Shown here piece after piece: positions 6,610 to 14,078 of a DNA stretch of 14,398 bases. Every line of letters starts with the position of its first letter. Within the stretch, counting starts at the first letter, position 1. The notes beneath the pieces were generated by a model, which did not search any database, had not been told where the DNA came from, and saw only the letters and a list, made by a program, of their open reading frames with translations. The position numbers were made by a program, and so were the translations under genes. The stretch is from Ga0077555 sp031406575 (GTDB taxonomy: Bacteria > Pseudomonadota > Alphaproteobacteria > Rhizobiales > Hyphomicrobiaceae), in contig JANOHP010000162.1 of NCBI GenBank assembly GCA_031406575.1, forward strand, positions 1-14,398, read 5' to 3'.

Positions 6610-8031
6610 TCAAACGCTGTAGTACATGTCGAATTCGACCGGATGGGGCGTCATGTCGGTGCGATCGACTTCGACCATCTTCAATTCGATGTAGGCGTCG
6701 ATCATATCGTCGGTGAACACGCCGCCCATTTTCAGGAACCCACGGTCGGCGTCGAGGCTCGCCAGCGCTTCACGCAAGCTACCGCAGACCGTCGGGATCT
6801 TGGACAGCTCCGCCGGCGGCAGGTCGTACAAGTTCTTGTCCATCGGCTCGCCGGGATTGAGCTTGTTCTGGATGCCGTCGAGGCCTGCCATCAACATCGC
6901 GGCGAAGCCCAGATAGGGGTTGGCTGCGGGGTCGGGGAAACGGATCTCGATGCGCTTGGCCTTGGGGCTCGTCACGAACGGGATACGGCAGGAGGCAGAC
7001 CTGTTGCGCGCCGAGTAGGCGAGCAGCACGGGCGCCTCGTAGCCCGGCACAAGACGCTTGTAGGAATTGGTCGTCGGGTTGGTGAAGGCGTTGAGCGCCT
7101 TGGCGTGCTTGAGGACACCGGCGATGTAGTGCAGACAGGTGTCGGAAAGATCGGCGTACTTGTTGCCGGCGAAGACCGGCTTGTCGCCCTTCCAGATCGA
7201 CTGGTGGCAATGCATGCCCGAGCCGTTGTCGCCGAAGATCGGCTTGGGCATGAAGCAGGCGGACTTGCCGTAGGCTTGGGCGACGTTGTGGATCACATAT
7301 TTGTAGATCTGCATGTGATCGGCCATCTGCACCATCGGACCGAACTTGATGCCGAGTTCGTGCTGGGCGGCAGCCACCTCATGGTGATGCTTTTCGACGA
7401 CGACGCCCATTTCCGCCATCACCGACAGCATTTCGGAACGGATGTCTTGGCCGCTGTCGATCGGCGGCACGGGGAAATAGCCGCCCTTGGTGCGCGGACG
7501 ATGGCCCAGGTTGCCCATCTCCATCTCGGTGCCCATGTTGGAGGGCAGTTCCGAGCCGTCGATGCGGAAGCTGGTATTGTAGGGGTCCGACGAGAAGCGA
7601 ACGTCGTCGAAGATGAAGAACTCGGCTTCGGGCCCGAAGAAGATGCCGTCACCGACCCCGGTACTCTTCATATAGGCTTCGGCCTTCTTGGCGATACCGC
7701 GCGGATCGCGCTCGTAGAGCTCGCCCGTCGAAGGCTCGATCACGTCGCAGAAGATCGCCATCGTGGATTGGGCGAAAAACGGGTCCATATGCGCAGTGGT
7801 CGGATCGAGCATCAGCGTCATGTCCGAGGCTTCGATGCCTTTCCAACCCGCGATCGACGATCCGTCGAACGCGTAACCGTCGGCAAACATCGCCTCGTCG
7901 ACGCAGGATGCGTCGGCCGTGACGTGCTGCATCTTCCCCTTGGTGTCCGTGAACCGCAGGTCCAGGAACTTCACGTCTTTGTCCTTGACGAGCTTGAGCA
8001 CGTCTGCGGCCGTTTGCGTCTTCTCTGGCAT
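6610..8031 (-). CDS. glnA: Glutamine synthetase type I
   Basis: Makes glutamine from glutamate, ammonia and ATP; a cytoplasmic dodecamer and the entry point of nitrogen assimilation. The 473-residue protein has the normal length and the known motifs: FDGSSIAGW near the N terminus, the GPEAEFFIFD metal-binding stretch, HHHEVAAAQHE, the ATP-site NGSGMHCHQS, and the adenylylation loop KNLYDLPP with Tyr402. The adenylylation Tyr places it in the GS-I-beta group controlled by GlnE. I chose the ATG at 8031 because GGGAGA lies 4-5 nt upstream and it matches usual family starts; in-frame ATGs at 8043 and 8052 are possible. It follows glnB by 95 nt on the same strand and is probably transcribed with it from the sigma-54-like promoter. 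Confidence 0.98.
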   Translation of the reverse strand: MPEKTQTAADVLKLVKDKDVKFLDLRFTDTKGKMQHVTADASCVDEAMFADGYAFDGSSIAGWKGIEASDMTLMLDPTTAHMDPFFAQSTMAIFCDVIEPSTGELYERDPRGIAKKAEAYMKSTGVGDGIFFGPEAEFFIFDDVRFSSDPYNTSFRIDGSELPSNMGTEMEMGNLGHRPRTKGGYFPVPPIDSGQDIRSEMLSVMAEMGVVVEKHHHEVAAAQHELGIKFGPMVQMADHMQIYKYVIHNVAQAYGKSACFMPKPIFGDNGSGMHCHQSIWKGDKPVFAGNKYADLSDTCLHYIAGVLKHAKALNAFTNPTTNSYKRLVPGYEAPVLLAYSARNRSASCRIPFVTSPKAKRIEIRFPDPAANPYLGFAAMLMAGLDGIQNKLNPGEPMDKNLYDLPPAELSKIPTVCGSLREALASLDADRGFLKMGGVFTDDMIDAYIELKMVEVDRTDMTPHPVEFDMYYSV

Positions 8032-8126
8032 GATGTCTCCCATTGTCTCCAATCAGCGTGCCCAGGCACTCGTGGATAGTCCGCGCCGGAGTTGGCCGGT
8101 GCGACGTACCCGCGGTCTGTTCCGGT

Positions 8127-8465
<339 letters not shown>

Positions 8466-8527
8466 GCAATCCCTCGACGCGCTGCAAGCGGCCCGGAGAA
8501 GACCTCCGCCGATTTATAGCCAGACCT

Positions 8528-8543
8528 AGCATGCGTCATGCCA
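8528..8543 (-). promoter_or_regulatory. Sigma-54 (RpoN)-type promoter of glnB-glnA
   Basis: Read on the minus strand: TGGCATG-ACGC-ATGCT, against the consensus TGGCACG-N4-TTGCT. Ten of twelve defined bases match, and the invariant GG and GC are separated by exactly 10 nt. Transcription would begin near 8517, leaving a leader of about 52 nt before the glnB ATG. Nitrogen-controlled sigma-54 promoters before glnB-glnA are well known in alphaproteobacteria. Confidence 0.65.
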
Positions 8544-8829
8544 AAAGGTAAACGGCCGTAAAACTACCGTATAATCAATCCATTGGAGGGAATTGGAGAC
8601 AGCAGGAGACGATATGAGTGTAATTTCATGCACGAAAAACAGTCAAAATGCCTCTTTTTACGGCCTCGGATCGCGGGAGCTTTTTTGTCGAGTGCCGCCT
8701 TGCGGGCAACATCTGCCTGTTGGAGCATCGTTTTGCGTCCTGCACGACACCCGACGGCAGCCTGCCGTTCAAACCAATGGGACGTCTTCTCGTCGAGGCG
8801 CCCCAATTGTCACGAAACGCAGCTTCACA

Positions 8830-8869
8830 TTGCAATGGCCACCAGCATGTTGCAATGGCCACCAGCATG
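8830..8869. repeat. Perfect 20-bp tandem duplication
   Basis: TTGCAATGGCCACCAGCATG occurs at 8830-8849 and again at 8850-8869 with no mismatch. Each unit contains TGC-N11-GCA, the spacing of an NtrC site (TGCACC-N5-GGTGCA), though the inner bases match poorly. The 20-bp period puts the two copies on about the same face of the helix. It lies about 310-350 bp upstream of the predicted glnB start and about 100 bp before nnr. Confidence 0.75.
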
Positions 8870-8971
8870 CGACTGCGGCGCGACGTTTGTTTACGCGTTG
8901 CTGCCATAGACGAGTGGTCTGCGCCTCACGGCTAGGCGGTGGCGCACGGCGCCTATCTCACACGGTGACCT

Positions 8972-10546
8972 ATGACGACACGGCTCGAGCTGCTGACGAA
9001 CGCCGAAATGGCCGATGCGGATCGACTGGCTGCTGAAGCCGGTGTCAGTCCAGTGCTGTTGATGGAAAGCGCCGGTCGGGCCGTGGCCGACGAGGCGGGC
9101 CGCATGTCCCCTGTCGGGGGTGGCATTATTGTCGTGTGCGGCCCCGGCAATAACGGCGGTGACGGCTTTGTTGCCGCACGCCTCCTCCAGCAACGCGGGT
9201 TTCAAGTGCACGTGGCATTGTTGGGCGATCGCGACAATCTGCGCGGTGATGCGGCCGCAGCTGCAGCGCTTTGGCCTGGACCCGTTCTTCCGGTCAATGA
9301 TGGCATCATGGCCTTACTCGCCGAATCCGACCTGTGCATCGACGCCATGTTCGGCGGGGGATTGAAGCGCCCCCTCTTCGGCGCAGCCGCTGTGTGCGTA
9401 TTGGCGATCAACGCGTCCAAGGTGCCGGTGCTTTGCGTCGATGTGCCGAGCGGGTTGAACGGCAGCACGGGTGCGGCGGTCGGCCCTACCGTAAACGCGA
9501 CACGCACCGTCACCTTTGTCCGACTGAAGCCAGGGCATCTGCTCCTGCCCGGGCGTATCCACTGCGGAGTGGTGCATTTGGTCGATATCGGCCTGCCGGA
9601 CGCCGTGCTGCAGCGGGTCCGCAGTCGAACGTGGCGCAATGCGCCGGGCTTGTGGCACGCCGCCTTTCCCCGCTTGCAGGCCGAAGGCCACAAATACGGT
9701 CGCGGTCACGCGGTCGTCGTGTCGGGGCCACCGAACGCGACGGGTGCAGCGAGGCTCGGCGCGCGCGGCGCCCTACGCGTAGGGTCGGGCCTCGTCACGG
9801 TCGCCTCGCCGCTCGACGCGACGGGGATCAATGCGGCCCAGCTCACGGCGATCATGCTGGAGGGCTTCGAGGCGCCCTTTGGCCTCGAGAGCGTCTTGAG
9901 CGATCGACGCCGCAATGCCATTTTGATCGGGCCGGGGTGCGGCGTCACCGATGCGACGCGCCAGATGGTGCGGATCGCCCTCGCGCAGCACGCGGCCTTG
10001 GTCCTGGATGCCGATGCCTTGACCGTATTCGCGACGCCATCCAGGAGCGATGCTGCCCCAGAGACACCCGATGGGACCTCACCCGTCGACGAAACGTCTG
10101 CCGAGCACCTCTTCAAACTCATCAAAGCGAAGTCGGCGAGGCCCGTCGTTCTGACGCCGCACGAAGGCGAGTTTCGGCGGCTGTTCGGCGACATGGCCGA
10201 TCCCAAGCTCGATCGCGCGCGGGCGGCCGCGTATTCGAGTGGCGCCGTCGTCGTGCTCAAGGGAGCCGATACCGTGATTGCCGCACCCGATGGCCGCGCC
10301 GCGATCAACGACAATGGCCCGCCCTGGCTGGCGACAGCGGGTTCGGGCGACGTCCTCGCCGGTTTCATCACGGGGCTGCTGGCACAGGGCATGCCGGCTT
10401 GGGAGGCCGCATGTGCAGGCGTCTGGCTGCATGGCGCCTGCGCCACCGCCTTCGGTCCCGGATTGATCGCGGAAGATCTGCCCGAAATGCTGCCGCGCGT
10501 GCTGAACCAGCTCCTGCTCGACGAACCCGGCGCGACGACCCGATGA
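8972..10546 (+). CDS. nnr: Bifunctional NAD(P)H-hydrate repair enzyme (epimerase and ADP-dependent dehydratase)
   Basis: Repairs damaged NAD(P)HX. The N-terminal domain (about 1-215, YjeF_N/NAXE) epimerises R- and S-NAD(P)HX; the C-terminal ribokinase-like domain (about 220-524, NAXD) dehydrates the S form using ADP. Visible motifs are GPGNNGGDGF (57-66) and CIDAMFGGG in the first domain, and LDADALTVFA, LTPHEGEF (394-401), LKGADTVIA and TAGSGDVLAGF (455-465, catalytic Asp460) in the second. Length 524 is normal for the fused form. The ATG at 8972 directly precedes the conserved LLTNAEMADAD; no strong ribosome binding site is seen. It is divergent from glnB, a common alphaproteobacterial neighbourhood, and ends 6 bp from the convergent aldolase gene. 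Confidence 0.96.
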   Translation: MTTRLELLTNAEMADADRLAAEAGVSPVLLMESAGRAVADEAGRMSPVGGGIIVVCGPGNNGGDGFVAARLLQQRGFQVHVALLGDRDNLRGDAAAAAALWPGPVLPVNDGIMALLAESDLCIDAMFGGGLKRPLFGAAAVCVLAINASKVPVLCVDVPSGLNGSTGAAVGPTVNATRTVTFVRLKPGHLLLPGRIHCGVVHLVDIGLPDAVLQRVRSRTWRNAPGLWHAAFPRLQAEGHKYGRGHAVVVSGPPNATGAARLGARGALRVGSGLVTVASPLDATGINAAQLTAIMLEGFEAPFGLESVLSDRRRNAILIGPGCGVTDATRQMVRIALAQHAALVLDADALTVFATPSRSDAAPETPDGTSPVDETSAEHLFKLIKAKSARPVVLTPHEGEFRRLFGDMADPKLDRARAAAYSSGAVVVLKGADTVIAAPDGRAAINDNGPPWLATAGSGDVLAGFITGLLAQGMPAWEAACAGVWLHGACATAFGPGLIAEDLPEMLPRVLNQLLLDEPGATTR

Positions 10547-10552
10547 GGTCTG

Positions 10553-11278
10553 TCACAATCCATTGACACGCATCAATGCATCGAAGTGCTTCTGGGCCTG
10601 GAAGTCCATGAGCTGCATGTACTGGCGTGCGGTTTCCTTGACCTGCGCTTCCGGCAAAATATCGAGCTCACGGCCCGTCGACATGGCCAGCACCTGCTGC
10701 TTGCAGGCGCGCTCCAGATAATACAGATCGTCGAACGCGACAGCGATCGTCGGCCCGCCGATCGACAGACCGTGGTGCATCAGGAACATCACATCGGCAT
10801 TCGGATCGGCTTTCTGGGCCTCGGCGATGCGTTCGCCCTCGGCCTCGTCGAGCGCGATGCCGCCGTAGGGGTGGTAGGCGGTGCGACCCCAAAAGCGCGC
10901 GGCTGTCATATGCGCCATCTCCAGGCGGCCGCCTTTCAGCATCGTGAGCGACGTCGCCCACGGCATATGCACGTGCAGGATGCAGGCGTGACGCGGATTG
11001 GCGCGATGGCCGGCGACATGAATGTTGCGCGCGGTGGCTTCGACTTCGCCGTCGCCCTCGACGACTTGGCCGTCGCCATCGATCAGCAACAGGTGCTCGG
11101 GTCGCATTTCCGACCAGTGCAGCCCGTAGGGATTGATGAGGTAGCGCTCCTCCTTGCCCGGCACCACTACGGAGAAGTGATTGCAGATGCCCTCCGAGTA
11201 GCCGAATTTTTCGGCGAGCCGGAAAGCGGCTGCCAGTTCACGGCGCAGCGTCGAGATCGAAGTGGAAGTGGCGGACAT
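10553..11278 (-). CDS. Class II aldolase/adducin-family protein
   Basis: A 241-residue metalloenzyme-like protein with the class II aldolase/adducin fold. Likely metal ligands are His102 and His104 (LHVHMP) and His169 (MHHGLSIGG). At the position of the catalytic Glu of L-fuculose-phosphate aldolase (Glu73, four residues before a conserved His) this protein has Ala83, in TARNIH. It therefore fits the adducin/NovR-like branch rather than a true sugar-phosphate aldolase. Function is probably a metal-dependent step on a small carbonyl or aromatic acid, but the substrate is unknown. Start ATG 11278 has AGGGAA 9 nt upstream; an in-frame ATG at 11311 is a weaker option. Its neighbour across the promoter region is an Old Yellow Enzyme gene. 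Confidence 0.9.
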   Translation of the reverse strand: MSATSTSISTLRRELAAAFRLAEKFGYSEGICNHFSVVVPGKEERYLINPYGLHWSEMRPEHLLLIDGDGQVVEGDGEVEATARNIHVAGHRANPRHACILHVHMPWATSLTMLKGGRLEMAHMTAARFWGRTAYHPYGGIALDEAEGERIAEAQKADPNADVMFLMHHGLSIGGPTIAVAFDDLYYLERACKQQVLAMSTGRELDILPEAQVKETARQYMQLMDFQAQKHFDALMRVNGL

Positions 11279-11320
11279 TGGTCGGGTTCCCTGGGGCATG
11301 CACAAATCCATGACCCCCGC

Positions 11321-11350
11321 ACCCTAAGGCAGACGAAAGCTCCGTGCCAA
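11321..11350 (-). promoter_or_regulatory. Weak candidate sigma-70 promoter of the aldolase-like gene
   Basis: On the minus strand TTGGCA (11345-11350) is followed after 18 nt by TAGGGT (11321-11326). The -35 is good and the -10 poor. A start near 11314 would give a leader of about 36 nt. Confidence 0.27.
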
Positions 11351-11418
11351 GGGGGCTTTCCGCGTTCGTCAGACGTTGCCGCCCCACCGTTTTTCGGCCG
11401 AACTTGGCCTCGCGGCGA

Positions 11419-11498
11419 GGGAGGGGCTTGCCTCTCCCGCTACTCCCTGTGCTAGGGAGGACGGGAAATTTGGCCCGGCACGTCCCGTCACGTGCCGG
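11419..11498 (+). other. Chain of three hairpins upstream of the Old Yellow Enzyme gene
   Basis: Hairpin 1: GGGAGGGGC (11419-11427) with GCCTCTCCC (11430-11438), one G-T pair. Hairpin 2: CTCCC (11443-11447) with GGGAG (11455-11459). Hairpin 3: CCGGCACGT (11475-11483) with ACGTGCCGG (11490-11498), a perfect 9-bp stem with loop CCCGTC. The loop of hairpin 3 is complementary to GACGGG at 11460-11465, so a pseudoknot or alternative fold is possible. A T-rich stretch follows hairpin 3 (TTTGTCTTGTT). The ATG lies 36 nt downstream. Hairpin 3 could also be a protein operator. Confidence 0.5.
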
Positions 11499-11534
11499 CT
11501 TTGTCTTGTTGCGGCCTAAAGGAAACCCACACAC

Positions 11535-12662
11535 ATGAGTACGCCATCCCCGTCGAGCCTGTTCTCCCCCATCAAATTGCGCAGCCTCGAGCTCGCCAAT
11601 CGCCTCGTCATCGCGCCGATGTGCCAGTACTCGGCTGACGACGGCTCCATGACAGACTGGCACATGTACCACGTCGTTTCGCTGGCCAATTCCGGCGCGG
11701 GCCTCGTCATCGTCGAGGCGACGGGCGTCGAGCCCGAGGGCCGCATCACGCACGGCTGCACCGCCTTGTCGACCGATGCCAATGAAGCGTCGATGAAGCG
11801 CGTTCTCGACTCGGCGCGGCGCAACGGCCCCGCCAAGATCGGCATCCAGCTCGGTCACGCCGGCCGCAAAGCGTCCGTCACCAAACCCTGGGAGGGCGGC
11901 ACGTCGCTTACCCAAGGGGCCTGGCAGACCAAATCGGCTTCTGCCATTCCCTTCGCACCCGGCTGGCATACGCCCAAGGCCATGTCGCTCGATGACATCG
12001 AACGCCTCAAGGACGCGTTCTACCAGTCGACCGTCCGCGCCGACCGCGTCGGTTTCGATATGGTCGAAATTCACGGCGCCCACGGCTATCTGCTGAATCA
12101 GTTCCTCTCGCCGATCTCCAATAAGCGCGAAGACAAGTACGGTGGCAGCCTGGAAAACCGCGTGCGGCTACCGCTCGAAATCTTCGCCAGCATGCGCGAG
12201 GCGTGGCCGTCGACGAAACCGCTGGGCATTCGCATTTCCGCGGTCGAGTGGGTCGAGGGTGGCATCACGATCCAGGATTCGATCGCGCTGGCGCACGGCT
12301 TGAAGAAGCTCGGCTGTGACTTCATCGACGTGTCGTCGGGCGGCAATGCCCATGACCAGAAGATCGATCTGAAGGCTGGCTACCAAGTGTCGTTTGCCGC
12401 GGCCATCCGCAAAGCCGTCGATATTCCTGTCATGGCGGTCGGCTTGATCACGGAAGCCGACCAGGCCGAGGGGATCATCGCCCGTGGCGAGGCCGATATG
12501 ATCGCCATCGCGCGCGCGGTGATGGACGATCCCCATTGGGGCCGCCATGCCGCGTGGCGTCTGGGCGGCGAAGTTCCGCTGATGCCGCAGCACGCCCGTG
12601 TGTCGCCCAAGACTTGGGCTCCGGCCCGCAAATACCTGCCCACACTGAAGGCGGCGGAATAA
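11535..12662 (+). CDS. NADH:flavin oxidoreductase, Old Yellow Enzyme family (YqjM/XenA-like)
   Basis: A 375-residue FMN-dependent ene-reductase of the TIM-barrel Old Yellow Enzyme family, which reduces activated C=C bonds and often xenobiotics. It belongs to the YqjM/XenA (thermophilic-like) branch because of Cys30 in APMCQYS, the FMN-modulating Cys of that group. Other motifs are QLGHAGRKAS, the substrate-binding pair His180/His183 in EIHGAHGYLLNQFLSP, the following SNKREDKYGGS, and the phosphate-binding ARGEADMIAIARAVM. Length is typical. The ATG at 11535 has GGAAA about 9 nt upstream. It is divergent from the aldolase-like gene and has a structured leader. The physiological substrate is unknown. 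Confidence 0.95.
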   Translation: MSTPSPSSLFSPIKLRSLELANRLVIAPMCQYSADDGSMTDWHMYHVVSLANSGAGLVIVEATGVEPEGRITHGCTALSTDANEASMKRVLDSARRNGPAKIGIQLGHAGRKASVTKPWEGGTSLTQGAWQTKSASAIPFAPGWHTPKAMSLDDIERLKDAFYQSTVRADRVGFDMVEIHGAHGYLLNQFLSPISNKREDKYGGSLENRVRLPLEIFASMREAWPSTKPLGIRISAVEWVEGGITIQDSIALAHGLKKLGCDFIDVSSGGNAHDQKIDLKAGYQVSFAAAIRKAVDIPVMAVGLITEADQAEGIIARGEADMIAIARAVMDDPHWGRHAAWRLGGEVPLMPQHARVSPKTWAPARKYLPTLKAAE

Positions 12663-12674
12663 CGCGGCCCTCGT

Positions 12675-12722
12675 TTGCTCCACGTCAAAGCGGGTCCCGG
12701 AGCAACTTCGGGGCTCGTTTTC
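12675..12722 (+). terminator. Possible terminator after the Old Yellow Enzyme gene
   Basis: TTGCTCC (12675-12681) and GGAGCAA (12699-12705) form a 7-bp stem with a long 17-nt loop, and T-rich sequence (CTCGTTTTCG) follows at a distance of several bases. The structure is weak, so this is only a candidate. Confidence 0.3.
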
Positions 12723-12935
12723 GTTTCAAACGTCCGCAGATCTCGGGGATCGCTGTGATTTCTCTAAAATGTCGATCAATGTGTTTCACTTCGATTTCGT
12801 TATAAATCTCGCACAGCCGCTTCAGCGGACGTTATCGGGGTTCGTTGTATGTTGCATGACACCTCGCCGTCAGCAGCTCCAGAAACGGCGCTTCGAAACG
12901 GGGTGATGATCACCTCGCCCACTCGGAGTTCCCAC

Positions 12936-13511
12936 GTGTCGTTCCACTCGAACATCATGGACAGTCTCGTCGCGTCGTCCTTCAAGCAGGACGCGACCGG
13001 CGCCACGATTTTCTATCCGCTGGGTATTTGGGGTCGCGGGCGGGTTCTGCCCAATGCCGAAGTTGCCGACCGTCTGCGCAAGACGCTGCGGACCACCAAT
13101 CTCATCATTTTTTCGACGGCGATGCTGCTGGCCGCAGTGGTCGCCACATCGTTCCATCGCATGACGTGGGGAGGACTTCTCGTGATCGTAGCACTCACAC
13201 TGGTGTCTGGACTTGCTGTCAATTCGTGGTTGTTCTCTCTCGTGCGCGGCTACCCGACAACGGACGAACCGTTGACCTTGCGAGAAGGATCGCGAGCGCA
13301 GGCGAAAGCGATGGGTCGCAATGGCGTGTTGGTATCGCTACTGTGCTCGGTGATGTTTGCCGCTGCGAGCATGATCATCGCCCTGGCGGATTGGGGCACG
13401 GGAAGTCGCGTGATGGCGCTGATGGGCATCGTCTTTTTCGGCGCCTGCGCGATCCTCAACTGGCTGAACCTGCGCGAACTGGACACGGACGCGGCCGTAC
13501 GCACCAACTAA
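12936..13511 (+). CDS. Small membrane protein, function unknown
   Basis: With the GTG at 12936 the product has 191 residues. It opens with a soluble stretch containing FKQDATGATIFYPLGIWGRGRVLP, resembling the start of a widespread group of uncharacterised proteobacterial membrane proteins. Two hydrophobic helices follow (NLIIFSTAMLLAAVVATSF and LLVIVALTLVSGLAVNSWLF), then a polar loop, then two more helices (VLVSLLCSVMFAAASMIIAL and VMALMGIVFFGACAILNWL). I prefer the GTG because GGAG stands 7 nt upstream. The in-frame ATG at 12849 would add 29 residues of low-complexity sequence, and an ATG at 12957 is also possible. It ends 9 bp from the convergent membrane-protein gene. Confidence 0.75.
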   Translation: MSFHSNIMDSLVASSFKQDATGATIFYPLGIWGRGRVLPNAEVADRLRKTLRTTNLIIFSTAMLLAAVVATSFHRMTWGGLLVIVALTLVSGLAVNSWLFSLVRGYPTTDEPLTLREGSRAQAKAMGRNGVLVSLLCSVMFAAASMIIALADWGTGSRVMALMGIVFFGACAILNWLNLRELDTDAAVRTN

Positions 13512-13520
13512 ACCGCCGGT

Positions 13521-13892
13521 TCACCCAGCCATCCGCTGCGCCAGAAACGCCAGCAGCCCTGTCACTCCGGCAAAGGCGACGACGCCCACGCGGCCGTCCA
13601 CGACAGTATCCGTGAAGCGTTTCAGCACCACCGGGGCCACCAGCATGGCCAATCCGGCACCGATGATCGCGATGGGCCCAGGCAGCCGCGATAATGCAAA
13701 CCCGAAGCCGTGCACCGTCGAAAGCGCGACGATCGGAATCGTGATGCCGATGAGCGCCCGTGTCGGCCAGTCTCGCTTCTCCACTGTTCGCGCCTGCTTG
13801 GGAAAATAGACCGCCACGACCAAGCCATAGAGCGTGATCGCCAAGACGAGACCCGAAAAGACCAATACGTCGGTGACGCCCTCGATGCTCAC
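13521..13892 (-). CDS. Small membrane protein, function unknown
   Basis: A 123-residue integral membrane protein with four hydrophobic segments: VLVFSGLVLAITLYGLVVAV near the N terminus, ALIGITIPIVALSTVHGFGF, GPIAIIGAGLAMLVAPVVL and a C-terminal VGVVAFAGVTGLLAFLA. The start is the GTG at 13892 because a full GGAGG lies 6 nt upstream. An upstream ATG at 13946 would add 18 mostly Arg-rich residues with no ribosome binding site. A His in the second helix (STVHGFGF) is the only notable buried polar residue. No named family is recognised. It is divergent from the PanB-like gene, sharing about 186 nt of promoter region. Confidence 0.75.
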   Translation of the reverse strand: MSIEGVTDVLVFSGLVLAITLYGLVVAVYFPKQARTVEKRDWPTRALIGITIPIVALSTVHGFGFALSRLPGPIAIIGAGLAMLVAPVVLKRFTDTVVDGRVGVVAFAGVTGLLAFLAQRMAG

Positions 13893-13997
13893 GCGTGGCC
13901 TCCATGCGGTCGGGTTGCCGCGTCGTTTGCGCCGTCGTGCATCCATCCGTGTGCGGCTGTCATCGTGGCCTTACTCCCTGTCGGCGCGGCATCGTGC

Positions 13998-14025
13998 TTG
14001 ACCCCGGCGCGCTGCCGCCTACCCT
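13998..14025 (+). promoter_or_regulatory. Candidate sigma-70 promoter of the PanB-like gene
   Basis: TTGACC (13998-14003) and TACCCT (14020-14025) are spaced by 16 nt. The -35 is good and the -10 moderate. Transcription near 14032 would give a leader of about 47 nt before the GTG. Confidence 0.35.
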
Positions 14026-14078
14026 GCGGGGAGTGTGCAGCCGACGTCGAGAAAACACCAGACGACAGGAGGACGCCC

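Larger units (their letters stand above)
8466..8971. other. Divergent intergenic region between glnB and nnr, 506 nt
   Basis: No gene is convincing here. All three plus-strand frames stay open for about 300 nt, yet none shows a recognisable domain. The region looks more AT-rich near 8540-8660 than its neighbours. It contains a sigma-54-like box for glnB, an isolated TATAAT (8570-8575) on the plus strand, a ribosome-binding-site-plus-ATG at 8604-8616, and a perfect 20-bp tandem duplication. It is unusually long for this compact window. Confidence 0.6.

Noticed and set aside
6643..8079. Plus-strand open frame (478 codons) opposite glnA
   Set aside because: Antisense shadow of a highly conserved glutamine synthetase gene; His/Asp/Val-rich product without motifs.
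8830..8869. Start of a CRISPR-like or satellite array
   Set aside because: Only two contiguous copies without spacers; this is a simple tandem duplication.
8564..8907. Minus-strand frames in the glnB-nnr gap
   Set aside because: They would overlap the glnB promoter region, have no ribosome binding site and no recognisable domain.
9334..10566. Second plus-strand frame inside nnr
   Set aside because: Arg-rich out-of-frame shadow of the nnr coding sequence, which shows all catalytic motifs.
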